From an uncultured Oscillospiraceae bacterium (GTDB taxonomy: Bacteria; Bacillota; Clostridia; Oscillospirales; Oscillospiraceae), in the NCBI GenBank assembly GCA_947588955.1, contig CANPYX010000008.1, positions 1 to 64,000 of the forward strand: a stretch of DNA of 64,000 nt, given 5' to 3'. The position numbers were made by a program, and so were the translations under genes. Under the pieces are notes generated by a model that did no database searches, was not told the origin of the DNA, and saw only the letters and a list, made by a program, of their open reading frames with translations. Below, piece by piece: positions 15,452-24,448 of this stretch; the first letter of the stretch is position 1, and the number at the start of each line of letters is the position of its first letter.

Positions 15452-17440
15452 TTATATTCCGGCCATTTCAAAAAATTGGGCCGGCTTCAATACCGGGACG
15501 CCAAGCTCCCTGGCCTTGTCGAGCTTGCTTCCGGCGTTGTCGCCGCAAATAAGGTAATTTGTTTTTCGCGTGACCGAGCTGCCGGCGACAGCGCCGAGAG
15601 ATTCAATTTTCGCGTTGATTTCATTCCGGGTGTATGGCTCCACCTTGCCGGTGACTACGATGGTCATACCGGCAAACGGATTACCTCCGGACGCTTCGAC
15701 AGTCTCTTTCTTCGGTGGACGGACAGTGACGTAATTGCGAAGCTCCCACCACAGATACCAGTTTTCCTCCCGGCTGAACCAGTCGGTGATGTTCTGATGC
15801 AGAGTCTCGCCAAAGTCGGGTAGGGTCGTAAAATCAAAGCCGCCGCATACAGCCGCCTCAAATTCGTCGAGACTGCTGTGGAAACGCCTGGCAAGCGCGC
15901 GGCTGGCTGTGTTGCCGATCATGGGAATATCCATGGCAATCAGATACCGCTCAAAGGTGGTATCACGACTACGCCCAATGGCCTCCCAGAGCTTTTGCCA
16001 GGATTTTTCCCCAAAGCCGTCAATGTCGAGTATAGCGTCCCGATGTTCATCAAGCCGGTAGATGTCCAGACGATCCTTTAACAGCCCCCGACCTATCAGC
16101 TTCTCCAAGGTATTTTCGGATAGCCCTTCGATGTTCATGGCCTTCTCGCCGGCGAAGTGAGCAAACTGCTTTAGCCGCCGGGTGGCGCAGTCGGGATTGT
16201 CGCAGAAAAGCGTCTTTGTGCCGTTGTTTTCATGGATGCGTGTGGGCTTGCCGCAGCAGGGACAGCTTTTGATGACGAGCCTGTCCATATCGAAGCCGCC
16301 ACGATCCAGATTCTCCTCCACGTGGGGGATGATCATGTTCCGCTTGGAGACCAGGATGCGGTTTCCGGGCATCAGCTCCAGATCCTCGATGAAGGACAGG
16401 TTGTGGAGACTGGCGCGGGACACGGCGCAGCCGTCAATCTCCACCGTCTCAAATATGGCGACAGGGGCGATCTCGCCGGAGCGAGAGGGCGTCCATTCGA
16501 TACCGCGGAGCTTTGTTTCAGACAGATCATCCTCAAATTTGAAGGCGATTCCATCCTTATAATGATGCCCGGTGCGGCCACAGCCTTTGGAATGCGCAAC
16601 GCTGTTGTAGGTCACAATGATCCCATCTATGGGAAGCCTGGCATTTTCCGCCGCCTTTCGTATTCTTTGAATACCTGATTCCATCTCTTCCTTCGTCAGC
16701 TTCCTGTTGGAGACGAGGAAGGGACAGCGTTGAAATCCCAGCGGATCCAGGGCTCTCAGCCTGTCGGATTTGTTCTCCAGCTCATCAAGGCCCTCCAGAA
16801 CGCTGAACGGGATGAAGGTCACGTGCCGATTCCGGCAGTCCTCTGACTTGAGCAGTCGAACGGAACCCGCTGCCAGATTCCGCCCGTTCCGATAAGGCTG
16901 TCCGCCGCTGTCCAGAAGTTTCGCCTTCATAGTCTCAAAATCGTCTGTCCGAATAAACGCCTCACCGGTAACCACCAGCCTACCCTTGTGAGGGATCTGC
17001 GTAGGAATACCGCTGATGCCCCGAACGTTGTGCGTGATGACTTCTCCTTCATTGCCGTTCCCGCGGGTGGCGGCTTCCTGAAGACTTCCGTCCATATAGG
17101 TTAACTTGACGGTGAGCCCATCCAGCTTCGGCATGAGCATCACCTTCATGTCTCCCATGAATGAACAGAGGTCCTCCACACGTTTTGTCTTGTCCATAGA
17201 CAGGAGCGGGATGGCATGAACGGTCTTTTGGAGCTTTTCCACAGCGGGCCATCCCACAGTCTGGGTCGGGGAGTTTCCCATTCTGATCCCCAGCTCCTGT
17301 TCCAAAGATTTAAGTTCATCAAAGAGCCTGTCGTATATCTCATCGCTCACTGTCGGAGCGTTGAGACTGTAATATTCGTATCTGTACCGGTTCAACTGAG
17401 CGGTAAGCGCCCGAACACGGTCAAAATTTAATTGTGACAT
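15452..17440 (-). CDS. ligA: NAD-dependent DNA ligase
   Basis: 662 residues from ATG 17440, preceded by TTGGAGGATATAAAA (a TTG five codons upstream lies inside this ribosome site and is rejected). Joins nicks in DNA with NAD as cofactor. Visible domains are the N-terminal Ia domain, adenylation motif KLDG with catalytic Lys105, TRGNGNEGE, a four-cysteine zinc finger (CPCCGKP then CDNPDC), a helix-hairpin-helix region with LDIDGFGEKSW, and a C-terminal BRCT domain (GMTIVVTGK). All catalytic residues appear intact and the length is near that of chromosomal LigA. A chromosomal copy must also exist, so this is an extra ligase carried by the element, with primase, RecD2 and YqaJ, probably for replication of the circular form or repair after transfer. 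Confidence 0.93.
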   Translation of the reverse strand: MSQLNFDRVRALTAQLNRYRYEYYSLNAPTVSDEIYDRLFDELKSLEQELGIRMGNSPTQTVGWPAVEKLQKTVHAIPLLSMDKTKRVEDLCSFMGDMKVMLMPKLDGLTVKLTYMDGSLQEAATRGNGNEGEVITHNVRGISGIPTQIPHKGRLVVTGEAFIRTDDFETMKAKLLDSGGQPYRNGRNLAAGSVRLLKSEDCRNRHVTFIPFSVLEGLDELENKSDRLRALDPLGFQRCPFLVSNRKLTKEEMESGIQRIRKAAENARLPIDGIIVTYNSVAHSKGCGRTGHHYKDGIAFKFEDDLSETKLRGIEWTPSRSGEIAPVAIFETVEIDGCAVSRASLHNLSFIEDLELMPGNRILVSKRNMIIPHVEENLDRGGFDMDRLVIKSCPCCGKPTRIHENNGTKTLFCDNPDCATRRLKQFAHFAGEKAMNIEGLSENTLEKLIGRGLLKDRLDIYRLDEHRDAILDIDGFGEKSWQKLWEAIGRSRDTTFERYLIAMDIPMIGNTASRALARRFHSSLDEFEAAVCGGFDFTTLPDFGETLHQNITDWFSREENWYLWWELRNYVTVRPPKKETVEASGGNPFAGMTIVVTGKVEPYTRNEINAKIESLGAVAGSSVTRKTNYLICGDNAGSKLDKARELGVPVLKPAQFFEMAGI

Positions 17441-17514
17441 TTTTATATCCTCCAATATTGTAATAGTAAAGGCGCGCTTTTCAAAGGCGCGCCTTTTTCA
17501 TCGTTTCGGCAATT

Positions 17515-17542
17515 AAAAAGGGTACCGGAATAACCGGCACCC
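17515..17542 (-). terminator. Internal terminator between fic and ligA
   Basis: Minus strand GGGTGCCGG, 5-nt loop, CCGGTACCC (9 pairs, one G-U), then TTTTT. Downstream genes in the same direction (ligA onward) would need read-through or their own promoter. A second perfect stem (AAAGGCGCGC/GCGCGCCTTT, 17468-17496 region) follows, with its T-run on the plus strand. Confidence 0.75.
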
Positions 17543-17559
17543 TCAAATAACCGTAAGTC

Positions 17560-18285
17560 TCAGCCCTCACGCTTGTAATGGGGCTGCGGCTCGTATCGTT
17601 CTTTTTGATATTTTGCGTACTTTCCGTTGACGGAGTCGTTCACAACCGGCGTGTCAAGAAAGTCTGCGGAGTATTCCACGGGATGTTCGCATATGGCGTC
17701 AGACAGGATCTTTTCCAGATGCTCATACTCCGAATACTGGTCAAGGGATGCCATCACAAAAGCGTCCCTCACATACCCGGCGCAGGAGGCCAGGAGCTCC
17801 TGATCCATATAATAGCCGTAATGCTCCACAAAAAACGTGAGCATCATCACGACCGTCCGCGTGTTTCCCTCTCTGAAGGGGTGTATCCGCCACAGCTTGG
17901 GAAATTCCGTGGTCACAGCCTTCACAAACTCATCGTGGGTCATGCCGGACCAATCATGGGATTTTATGTCCTGAAAGGCATCAACCAACTCCCTCGGTAT
18001 ATCCTCGTCATTGCTGTACCACACGCTGCGTCCGGCAAGGAGCTTTTCCCGTTTCTCAATGTTGATGATCCTGTACTGTCCGGCCCACTCGTAGACCTTC
18101 CCGAAAAGGAATCGGTGGATCTCACACAGCCCCGCAGGAGAGAAATCATCAAAGCCCCGCTTGTAGAGGATGGCCATGTTCTGCCGGGACTGCTCCGCCT
18201 CAATCATATCCAGAACCTTGTCGTCCTTGATGCCCAGCTTGTTTTTGAGGACCGGCGCATCGTCATAGAGATACGGGTCAGGCAT
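17560..18285 (-). CDS. Fic/DOC-family AMP-transferase toxin
   Basis: 241 residues. The Fic core motif HPFREGNTR is at 135-143 (His135 catalytic, Glu in the anion-binding loop), preceded by the flap region VWYSNDEDIPREL. Fic enzymes transfer AMP or related groups from ATP to target proteins. The upstream 67-aa gene overlaps by 8 bp and resembles the VbhA antitoxin, so this is a class I Fic toxin-antitoxin pair. The canonical GNGR is GNTR here; the arginine is kept. The pair may stabilise the element or affect recipients. A terminator follows (17515-17542). Confidence 0.85.
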   Translation of the reverse strand: MPDPYLYDDAPVLKNKLGIKDDKVLDMIEAEQSRQNMAILYKRGFDDFSPAGLCEIHRFLFGKVYEWAGQYRIINIEKREKLLAGRSVWYSNDEDIPRELVDAFQDIKSHDWSGMTHDEFVKAVTTEFPKLWRIHPFREGNTRTVVMMLTFFVEHYGYYMDQELLASCAGYVRDAFVMASLDQYSEYEHLEKILSDAICEHPVEYSADFLDTPVVNDSVNGKYAKYQKERYEPQPHYKREG

Positions 18286-18481
18286 GGCTGTTCACCCGCT
18301 CTGCAATCTGCTGATGATAGAGCCAGAGGGCGTCCTGCGCCTGCTCGTCTGTCAGCTCGCCCCTGGCCCAGCTGTTGGAGAGCTTTCTCGCAAAGTCGGA
18401 TATGGGCGCGCCCTCGATGGCATTGATAGCGTCCGCTGTCTTTATGGCGGCGACCCGCCTTTTTTGCTCGGCTGTTGACAT
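18278..18481 (-). CDS. VbhA-like antitoxin of the Fic toxin
   Basis: 67 residues from ATG 18481, preceded by a full GGAGGTG site; upstream in-frame Met codons are rejected. The pattern TADAINAIEGAPISDFARKL ... GELTDEQA matches VbhA-type antitoxins, where a helix inserts next to the Fic active site. The known inhibitory motif is S/T-x-x-x-E-G/N; here it is Ile19-N-A-I-Glu23-Gly24, so the Ser/Thr is replaced by Ile while Glu and Gly are kept. It is translated just before the toxin with an 8-bp overlap, the usual order. Confidence 0.75.
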   Translation of the reverse strand: MSTAEQKRRVAAIKTADAINAIEGAPISDFARKLSNSWARGELTDEQAQDALWLYHQQIAERVNSHA

Positions 18482-18586
18482 TCGTAACCACCTCCACATA
18501 TTCATTTTACCACAGTCTGCGGAAAAAATAAAGGGCAACGTTTTGGCGAGCTGACGTATTCGAAAAGAATATGCCAGCTCACCTTT

Positions 18587-20767
18587 TTATGCCGCTTCCA
18601 TCAAGTCGGCGGTCAGCACGTCCACAAGCCTGTGGCCGGAAAGCTCACCTGTGCGGATGATGACATTGTCCCGGCGCATCTGATCAAACTCTTGCTCACG
18701 CAAAATGCGGCTCTTCGCAGCCTTCCTGCGGTCTCCGACGGAAAGGCGCTGGTTGATGACGCCCTGCCATTCTGTGAGGAACATTTTGGCGCTCTCAATA
18801 TCGGCCTCCTGACGGTCATACTTGGTGCGCTTTTGCCGCACGGTGCCGTCCGGCTCCACCTCCAGGGTGTAATACGGAACATTCAGGGCGGATGTGCGGC
18901 GGAGGAAGAGGATATAAGACTCATGCGTCTCGATCCTGTCCCAATATCTGTCGCTGCGGCGAAGGCAGTGACAGAGCGCGTCACCCTCTACGAGAATGTC
19001 CAACGCACCGCGGGGAGCGACAACAGCGAAATCGTCGTTTGCGTATTCGTACTTCTCCTTGAGCGATTTGCAAATCTCATCCAGATTCGGGTGGGCTTTG
19101 AGTATGTCTTCGGCCTGTTTTTTAAGATCCTCCTGTTTGCAACGAAGGACAAGCTCATCATGTCTCTGGCGCAGGAGCCTCACACGGTAGATGATTTCGT
19201 CTCCTGTGTCCATCCCCAGCCGTTCAGCCATGGAAAGGTAGTCCTGCCAGGTGTTGAGTACCTGCAGAACATATTCACCGCTTTCCTGCGACTGCCGCCT
19301 GAGATAATGGCAGATCTGAGGGACGCTCATCTTTTGACGGATGAAGCTCAGCTGGTGCGGCTCGATTTTATTTTTACTGAGCCATATCAGCGATTCGTCG
19401 GAGATCGCCTTGCCGCCGTCCTTTTCCTCCCGGAGCCACCGCAGAATGAGATTGCCCCCGTTGAGAGTACGCAGCCGCGAAAGTTCCCGTTTGTCGATCC
19501 CCAGCGCTTTCGTCAGGCTGGGTGCTTGAGGATCGCGGATGATCCCGTCTAAAAGATGAGGCCATTCCCAGCTTTCCTCGGTCAGCTTTGGGAGGCCGGC
19601 CTTCCAAAGCTGTTCAAAACGCGGGTATTTTTTGACCAGCGACAGATACCTGTCGGGGTTTCCTGTGAAACCGTGAGTACGCAGCCATTCTGTGAGTCCT
19701 ATATGTTTCAACACATTCCTGGCAAGATGGGGCAATGTTTTTCCATAGACCCGCCCGTCCTGACCGCCGTGTGTAGCGTAAATACTGTTGGAACCCATCC
19801 AATTGCAGTTTGGTACTCCGGCGATCCAGCGGGTCACGACCTGCTTGTATTCGCCCCAGAAATATGTGCGGCGAGATAGATGTTTGTCGTAGATCACGCG
19901 CCAATGCTCGACGCAAAAAACGGTCGACTGTCTGTATGACTCCTTTGAGTACCTGCGCTGCGCCCAAAACTCCCTGACCACGAAGCCGTCCGGCCTTGAC
20001 TGGATCAGGTAAGCCGAGACCTCATCGGTGTCCAGAACCCGGCCCAGCCTGCCAAGAGATTTATACGTGATCTCATGCCGGCAGCAGGGACAGCGGCTGA
20101 CCTTGTTATGGCGCGGCTTCTCCCGAAGCGGGACGTCCTTGCCGCAGAATGTGCAGTAGCCGGTCTTGGCGCCGCCTCTGCGGTACTCGTAGAATATGAA
20201 ATTCTGAGGGATGCCCACCTTATCCACCCATCGGTCCCAATCCTTGGGGAGGGCGGGGGTCAAAGCCATGTCCGCATCCCACTTGGACGTCTCCTTCCGA
20301 TAGCGCTCTTTACGCGCTTCGAGCCGCAGCTTCAGCTGGTATTCGTGGATCGCGTCGTACCCCGTTTTCTCAGAGCCAAGGTACTGCCCCGCCACTTTGG
20401 AATCCCTGTCCGAGATCCATGTGCTCGGCTGACAAGGGACATAATGGGGCCAAGCCAGCCTGTCCACCTTGGCCTCCAGCCATTTGTTGTTGATGCAGTC
20501 GTAGGTGACAAACCGCCTGGCCTCACGGTCTATGTAGACCACATAGGATGGCAGCCGTCCTTCCGAGCGGAGACTGTCCGGGTAGTAGAGCGCCGCTTTC
20601 AAAATGCCGTTCTCCACCTGGCAGCGCAGATATAATTGATATTTGCGCGGCGCCTGATAACATTTGGCATTGGACTTGGTGCTTTGGGGAACGTCATTCT
20701 TCGCGATTTTTATCATTTTGGATGTGGCCATCAACCGCCGCATCTGCAGCAGCTTCTTTTTCTTCAC
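18587..20767 (-). CDS. pcfJ: PcfJ-like protein
   Basis: 726 residues. The C-terminal third has the PcfJ block (GDALCHCLRRSDRYWDRI, ILFLRRTSALNVPYYTLEV, then RQKRTKYDRQ). A zinc-binding region near residue 210 reads GYCTFCGKDVPLREKP ... RCPCCRHE. PcfJ is named from plasmid pCF10 and is found on many phages and ICEs with PcfK; its activity is not established. The zinc region and basic N-terminus (MKKKKLLQMRRL) point to nucleic acid binding. 2 bp separate it from the upstream 180-aa gene. Confidence 0.85.
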   Translation of the reverse strand: MKKKKLLQMRRLMATSKMIKIAKNDVPQSTKSNAKCYQAPRKYQLYLRCQVENGILKAALYYPDSLRSEGRLPSYVVYIDREARRFVTYDCINNKWLEAKVDRLAWPHYVPCQPSTWISDRDSKVAGQYLGSEKTGYDAIHEYQLKLRLEARKERYRKETSKWDADMALTPALPKDWDRWVDKVGIPQNFIFYEYRRGGAKTGYCTFCGKDVPLREKPRHNKVSRCPCCRHEITYKSLGRLGRVLDTDEVSAYLIQSRPDGFVVREFWAQRRYSKESYRQSTVFCVEHWRVIYDKHLSRRTYFWGEYKQVVTRWIAGVPNCNWMGSNSIYATHGGQDGRVYGKTLPHLARNVLKHIGLTEWLRTHGFTGNPDRYLSLVKKYPRFEQLWKAGLPKLTEESWEWPHLLDGIIRDPQAPSLTKALGIDKRELSRLRTLNGGNLILRWLREEKDGGKAISDESLIWLSKNKIEPHQLSFIRQKMSVPQICHYLRRQSQESGEYVLQVLNTWQDYLSMAERLGMDTGDEIIYRVRLLRQRHDELVLRCKQEDLKKQAEDILKAHPNLDEICKSLKEKYEYANDDFAVVAPRGALDILVEGDALCHCLRRSDRYWDRIETHESYILFLRRTSALNVPYYTLEVEPDGTVRQKRTKYDRQEADIESAKMFLTEWQGVINQRLSVGDRRKAAKSRILREQEFDQMRRDNVIIRTGELSGHRLVDVLTADLMEAA

Positions 20768-20769
20768 GA

Positions 20770-21312
20770 TTACACCGCCTTTCTTTCTGTTAAATCAGTG
20801 TCATACCAACGGTCGGGGACGATTTTTTCACCATCCACCCGTATCATGGCGATCTGGACGATCTTCCCGCCGTCCGGCGACTCTTTGGCAAAGCCCAGAA
20901 CGTCTCCTTTTTCCCCGGAGGCCAAAGGATCGATGCCTCGCACGATCACGAAGCCGTTTTCCGCATGGCCCCGGTTCAGTTGAACATATCTGTTCCATTT
21001 GCGGCCCGGATGATCCGCTATGTATGCCAGAGCGTGCAGGACAAGCTCGGCAAGGTCAAGCTTTTTGATGATGGTGAGCTCTGTACACGCGATCTTGGAA
21101 TCATGCTCATCCTCGTCAACGTCGCCGCCGGCATTCACCAGGCAATATTCGGAGTGCTTCATGTCGCTGTAATAGGTAAGACAATCCAGCGGATCCTCCG
21201 CACAGTGGAATCCGTTCGAGGCACAGTTGGCTTGATCGGTCACGTTGAGTCCCATCACAAACCGATAGCCACGACAGACGAGCCCCCGGTCAAAGCCCTT
21301 ATACGCGATCAT
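20770..21312 (-). CDS. DUF7666-like protein
   Basis: 180 residues. MIAYKGFDRGLVCRGYRF, the ASNGFHCAEDPLDCLTYY block and VNAGGDVDEDEHDSKIACTELTI are like DUF7666-type proteins, which occur in phages and mobile elements ('pentapeptide-like, fetches K-G-F-x-x-x-L-x-C-R-G'). No enzymatic function is known. Its start overlaps the PcfK-like gene by 4 bp and it ends 2 bp before pcfJ, so it is made together with both. Confidence 0.65.
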   Translation of the reverse strand: MIAYKGFDRGLVCRGYRFVMGLNVTDQANCASNGFHCAEDPLDCLTYYSDMKHSEYCLVNAGGDVDEDEHDSKIACTELTIIKKLDLAELVLHALAYIADHPGRKWNRYVQLNRGHAENGFVIVRGIDPLASGEKGDVLGFAKESPDGGKIVQIAMIRVDGEKIVPDRWYDTDLTERKAV

Positions 21313-22169
21313 CCCGCCTTCTCCTCCGGCATTAGAAAGTCTCCGAAGGAGATCTGGCCCATACCACTGGCAGGCTTGGGGGCAAGTTTATCCTCTTTCC
21401 TTGGTACATCGGGCTTTTTCTCTCCGGATTTCACCTTTCCCTTTGAAGAACTTTTAGATTTTGAAGTGGAACTGCCGCGATAGGGATTTGGAACGAACTT
21501 CTCTTCTTCCTCCTTATCCTCCTTGGCGTCGGGATCGTTGAAGTAGTCCAACGCCCATTGGTAGCACAGGTCATCCGGCACGTCACAGCCGTAGCCCTGT
21601 GAACCGGTACCGGGCTGTATTCCGTTTGCTTTCAGCTCATCCTGCACATATTCCCATGCCTTCCGGCTGATATACTGGAAGCAGTGGACCATGCTCTTGC
21701 GGGGGTGCATTGCTTTTCTCGCAAGCGCGGGGTCCTCAATGCACAGGGTCTGGATGTACTCGGCAACGCACTCCTTCATGTTGCGGCGGGTCAGCTTTTC
21801 AGTATCCTCGCTGACCCGCTTCATGGAGGCGGCCATCACCTCCTCGTCGCTCATAGCGTCCAGGCGGTCAAGCTTTGCCTGAAGATCTGCCTGTTTTTTA
21901 CGCTGCCGGGCGTCAAATTCGGCCTTTCTCCTTGCCTCAGCCTCCTCATGCGCCTGACGCTTTGCTTCCTCCGTGTCCTCAGCCGCACTCACCGAAGCGG
22001 AAGCGGCGGCACCCTGTACCGGCACGGTTTCTGCTGGTATATTTTCCGGCGAAGGATCAGCCTCAACATCCGCATCCACCCCGTCGTCGTCAAAGGCGGA
22101 GGTATCAAACCCGTCCGCCGACGTGTTTCCTTCATGGAGTTCCATATCCATTTCTGAAAATGCTCCCAT
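21309..22169 (-). CDS. pcfK: PcfK-like protein
   Basis: 286 residues. The N-terminal 60 are acidic and low-complexity. A Glu/Ala/Lys-rich coiled coil covers about 60-105. The conserved PcfK core follows (TRRNMKECVAEYIQTLC ... YISRKAWEYVQDELK ... GCDVPDDLCYQWALDYF). The tail is Ser/Lys-rich and ends with GQISFGDFLMPEE, a short motif common to PcfK proteins that could bind a partner clamp-like protein. Known only from mobile elements next to PcfJ and primases. The function is probably in element DNA replication or transfer. Confidence 0.8.
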   Translation of the reverse strand: MGAFSEMDMELHEGNTSADGFDTSAFDDDGVDADVEADPSPENIPAETVPVQGAAASASVSAAEDTEEAKRQAHEEAEARRKAEFDARQRKKQADLQAKLDRLDAMSDEEVMAASMKRVSEDTEKLTRRNMKECVAEYIQTLCIEDPALARKAMHPRKSMVHCFQYISRKAWEYVQDELKANGIQPGTGSQGYGCDVPDDLCYQWALDYFNDPDAKEDKEEEEKFVPNPYRGSSTSKSKSSSKGKVKSGEKKPDVPRKEDKLAPKPASGMGQISFGDFLMPEEKAG

Positions 22170-22175
22170 ATTAAA

Positions 22176-23309
22176 TTACTCCTTTTTTTCATTTCTTTTT
22201 CGATAAAGCGCCAACAGCCAATCGTCGATCCCCTTGTAAGCGGGATCCCAGTTGAGCTGGCGGCAGGCCATTTTGTGCTTCAGCGCCAAACTGTGTACGG
22301 CGCACGCTCCACGATAAACGCCCACATTGTGGTGCTTGTCCATGTCCTCCGCCTCAATGATCTCCTCGGTGCCGTTCCGGCTGAGGAAGGAAAACAGCTC
22401 ATCAAGGCCGCCCGTGTTGTTTGCTCCGACAGTGGCCGCGAAGGTCCGCCCCGTCAGGGTGTGGGCTATATCCGCCTTCAGCGCCCCCTCCGTCACATAC
22501 ACCACACGCGCGTGCGGATCGCCGACAAAATGGATCGGGCTTCCGGAAGTGACGCCGAGCTTTTTACCCGCTGAGGAAAGGGGCAGATATTTCGCCCCTT
22601 TCTTCTCAGACGGAGCGTTATCATCCCGGATGGGGTTGTCCAAACGGATTTGCAAGCCGCGCAAAAGACCGTCCACGCCCCGCTGAGGAATGAGAAACCC
22701 CGATGTGCGCTGATAGAACTTGACAGTCCATCCACCGTTGTCATCCACATAGAAGCCGGGAACGCCCTGTACACGAAGCCCCCGTTTCATGAGCTCTTTC
22801 GTAAGCTCCCGGCACAGGTGGTACGGCGGGGTGCTTTTGAAGCCAAAGCCGTCGATCTCCTCGTCCGTCAGCCCTCGCACCGTGCGCAGATGCTCCTTGT
22901 GGGCTTGCGTCAGTGTAAGCAAAGCGAGCAGGGCTGTCAGCGTCCGATGGATCTCCCGTTCAGGAGCTCTGTCCGAAGCGGGAGCCTCCTGCGGCTGCTT
23001 CCCGGTGCCGGTGACTGCCGGCGCACCGCTTTCCGCAGGGAATCCGCCCCCCGACAGGGCATCGCAGATCTCATGGTAAGCCTGGGAGTTGCTGACTCCG
23101 TGGATCCTGCCGTAAAGAGGAAGCATCCCGCCGCTCTCCCCGCAGTGAAAACAATGCCATGTATTCGTTTGCGGGTAAAGGCCCATCCTTCCACGGTGCT
23201 CGCCGCAGATGGGACAGTCAGCGTACACCACCAGGGGATTCCCCCTCCGCCTGATATTCAGGCGAAGGAGGTAAGCCACGTCCATAATGGTAAAGGGGAA
23301 ATCCGACAT
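22176..23309 (-). CDS. CHC2 zinc-finger DNA primase
   Basis: 377 residues. N-terminal zinc finger with Cys32, Cys35 (CPIC) and Cys53, Cys56 (CFHC), followed by a linker. A Toprim/DUF3854-like domain follows, with VVYVTEGALKADIA (the acidic first motif) and EAEDMDK (second motif). Synthesises RNA primers on single-stranded DNA. It is shorter than DnaG and has no visible helicase-binding domain, as usual for element primases. Six bp separate it from pcfK. It likely starts complementary strand synthesis after transfer or during replication of the circle. Confidence 0.85.
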   Translation of the reverse strand: MSDFPFTIMDVAYLLRLNIRRRGNPLVVYADCPICGEHRGRMGLYPQTNTWHCFHCGESGGMLPLYGRIHGVSNSQAYHEICDALSGGGFPAESGAPAVTGTGKQPQEAPASDRAPEREIHRTLTALLALLTLTQAHKEHLRTVRGLTDEEIDGFGFKSTPPYHLCRELTKELMKRGLRVQGVPGFYVDDNGGWTVKFYQRTSGFLIPQRGVDGLLRGLQIRLDNPIRDDNAPSEKKGAKYLPLSSAGKKLGVTSGSPIHFVGDPHARVVYVTEGALKADIAHTLTGRTFAATVGANNTGGLDELFSFLSRNGTEEIIEAEDMDKHHNVGVYRGACAVHSLALKHKMACRQLNWDPAYKGIDDWLLALYRKRNEKKE

Positions 23310-23359
23310 GATATGAGTGCCTCACTCCTTTCCATCTAACGCGGGGCGGCGCGGCGGGT

Positions 23360-24352
23360 TTATCCTGCCTTCTTCAGCTCCAGATCCTGGATCAGCAGAT
23401 GCGCGGCGGCCTTCTGAATGTTGCCGCACTCGCAGAATTGGGTGAGGAAGAAATGGAGGCTGGAGGGCCTGCGCCTCGCGATCTCCTCCATTCTCATCCC
23501 CTTGCAGGTGCCTTTTTGCACCATGACATTCCCGGCCTCCTCCATGGTCATACACTGGAGGATCTGCTCAATGGGCGTGTCATCCGTATAAGGCGGCTCA
23601 GTGGTGCCGACTTCCGGCTCCGTGATGGCGGTTGGCGTTTCGGGGGATCGCGAAGCCGTGGTTTCCTCCGCCGGCGGAGCTGATTCCAGCATCGACAACA
23701 GGGATGACTGGCCGCCTTCGGCACTAACGGCCTCCTGAGGCGCTTCATCGGAAGTTCCCTGGGGAATCTCTTCCTTTGATTCCTCAATTGGAGCGGATTC
23801 AGGTGACGCGACAGTGGGAGCGGCGTTCTCCGGCGGGACGGGTGCCGGCTCCCCAGCGTCAGGCCGGACAGCTTTGGAGGCTCTGTCCGTCGGAGCGGAG
23901 GCAGTTTCCTTCGCCCTTGTTGGAGGCGCGGGCGAAAGGGGATCATCATCATCCGCGGCTGTATGGGTCAAATCACAGAGCTGGATGCCGAAACCGGCAC
24001 TGTCCAACGCCTCCTTGAGAGCCTCCTTCTGCGCGTCGCGGATGTAGTTTCGCGTGTCCTGCGCCGACTTATTTGCGGTGAAGCTCCCGGCGGGAACGGG
24101 GTCGTCCCTGTTGAGGAACACCTTCGCCTCAAAGATCGCAAGCTGATCGGTGACTCTCAACGGGGTCAGGAGCATTCTGCCGTTGGGACACGCCAGGCGG
24201 AACCAAAGACGCTGGTAGGCGGGATCCAACCGCCAGGTTGTTTTTCCGTCGGAACCAACGACCCTTTTCAAGTACTTCAAAGGATCGAAGCCCGGTACCT
24301 TGTGGAGGGCTCCGGCGGCGGGGACTGTGGTGATGATCGTGTTTTTGTTCAT
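23360..24352 (-). CDS. Possible single-strand annealing protein
   Basis: 330 residues from ATG 24352 (AAAGGAGATCCAGAA upstream). The N-terminal 125 residues contain WRLDPAYQRLWFRLACPNG ... FEAKVFLNRDDPVPAGSFTA ... YIRDAQKEALKEALDSAGFG. This looks like the Rad52-like/Erf-type annealing fold in which an A-x-V strand pair is followed by a helix ending in A-L-x-x-x-G-F-G. Residues about 130-260 are a long Pro/Ala/Glu-rich linker, and a short helical C-terminal domain ends the protein. Direct association with RecD2 and the YqaJ exonuclease makes a recombinase pair (annealase plus exonuclease) likely. This assignment is an inference by pattern only. Confidence 0.5.
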   Translation of the reverse strand: MNKNTIITTVPAAGALHKVPGFDPLKYLKRVVGSDGKTTWRLDPAYQRLWFRLACPNGRMLLTPLRVTDQLAIFEAKVFLNRDDPVPAGSFTANKSAQDTRNYIRDAQKEALKEALDSAGFGIQLCDLTHTAADDDDPLSPAPPTRAKETASAPTDRASKAVRPDAGEPAPVPPENAAPTVASPESAPIEESKEEIPQGTSDEAPQEAVSAEGGQSSLLSMLESAPPAEETTASRSPETPTAITEPEVGTTEPPYTDDTPIEQILQCMTMEEAGNVMVQKGTCKGMRMEEIARRRPSSLHFFLTQFCECGNIQKAAAHLLIQDLELKKAG

Positions 24353-24407
24353 TTCTGGATCTCCTTTCAAAAATATGTTTTTTTACGGATACACCGTTGT
24401 GGACAAC

Positions 24408-24447
24408 AAAAAAGACGCACGTTCCGGTTTCCCCGGCACCTGCATCT
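24408..24447 (-). terminator. Internal terminator after recD2
   Basis: Minus strand stem of 14 positions with 12 pairs (GATGCAGGTGCCGG opposite CCGGAACGTGCGTC) and a GGAAA loop, then TTTTTT at 24408-24413. Genes in the same direction continue for 9 kb. Confidence 0.8.
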
Positions 24448-24448
24448 G

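Noticed and set aside
17467..17496. Plus-strand terminator AAAGGCGCGC/GCGCGCCTTT
   Set aside because: No plus-strand gene precedes it. It may be a chance partner of the neighbouring minus-strand terminator and is not listed separately.
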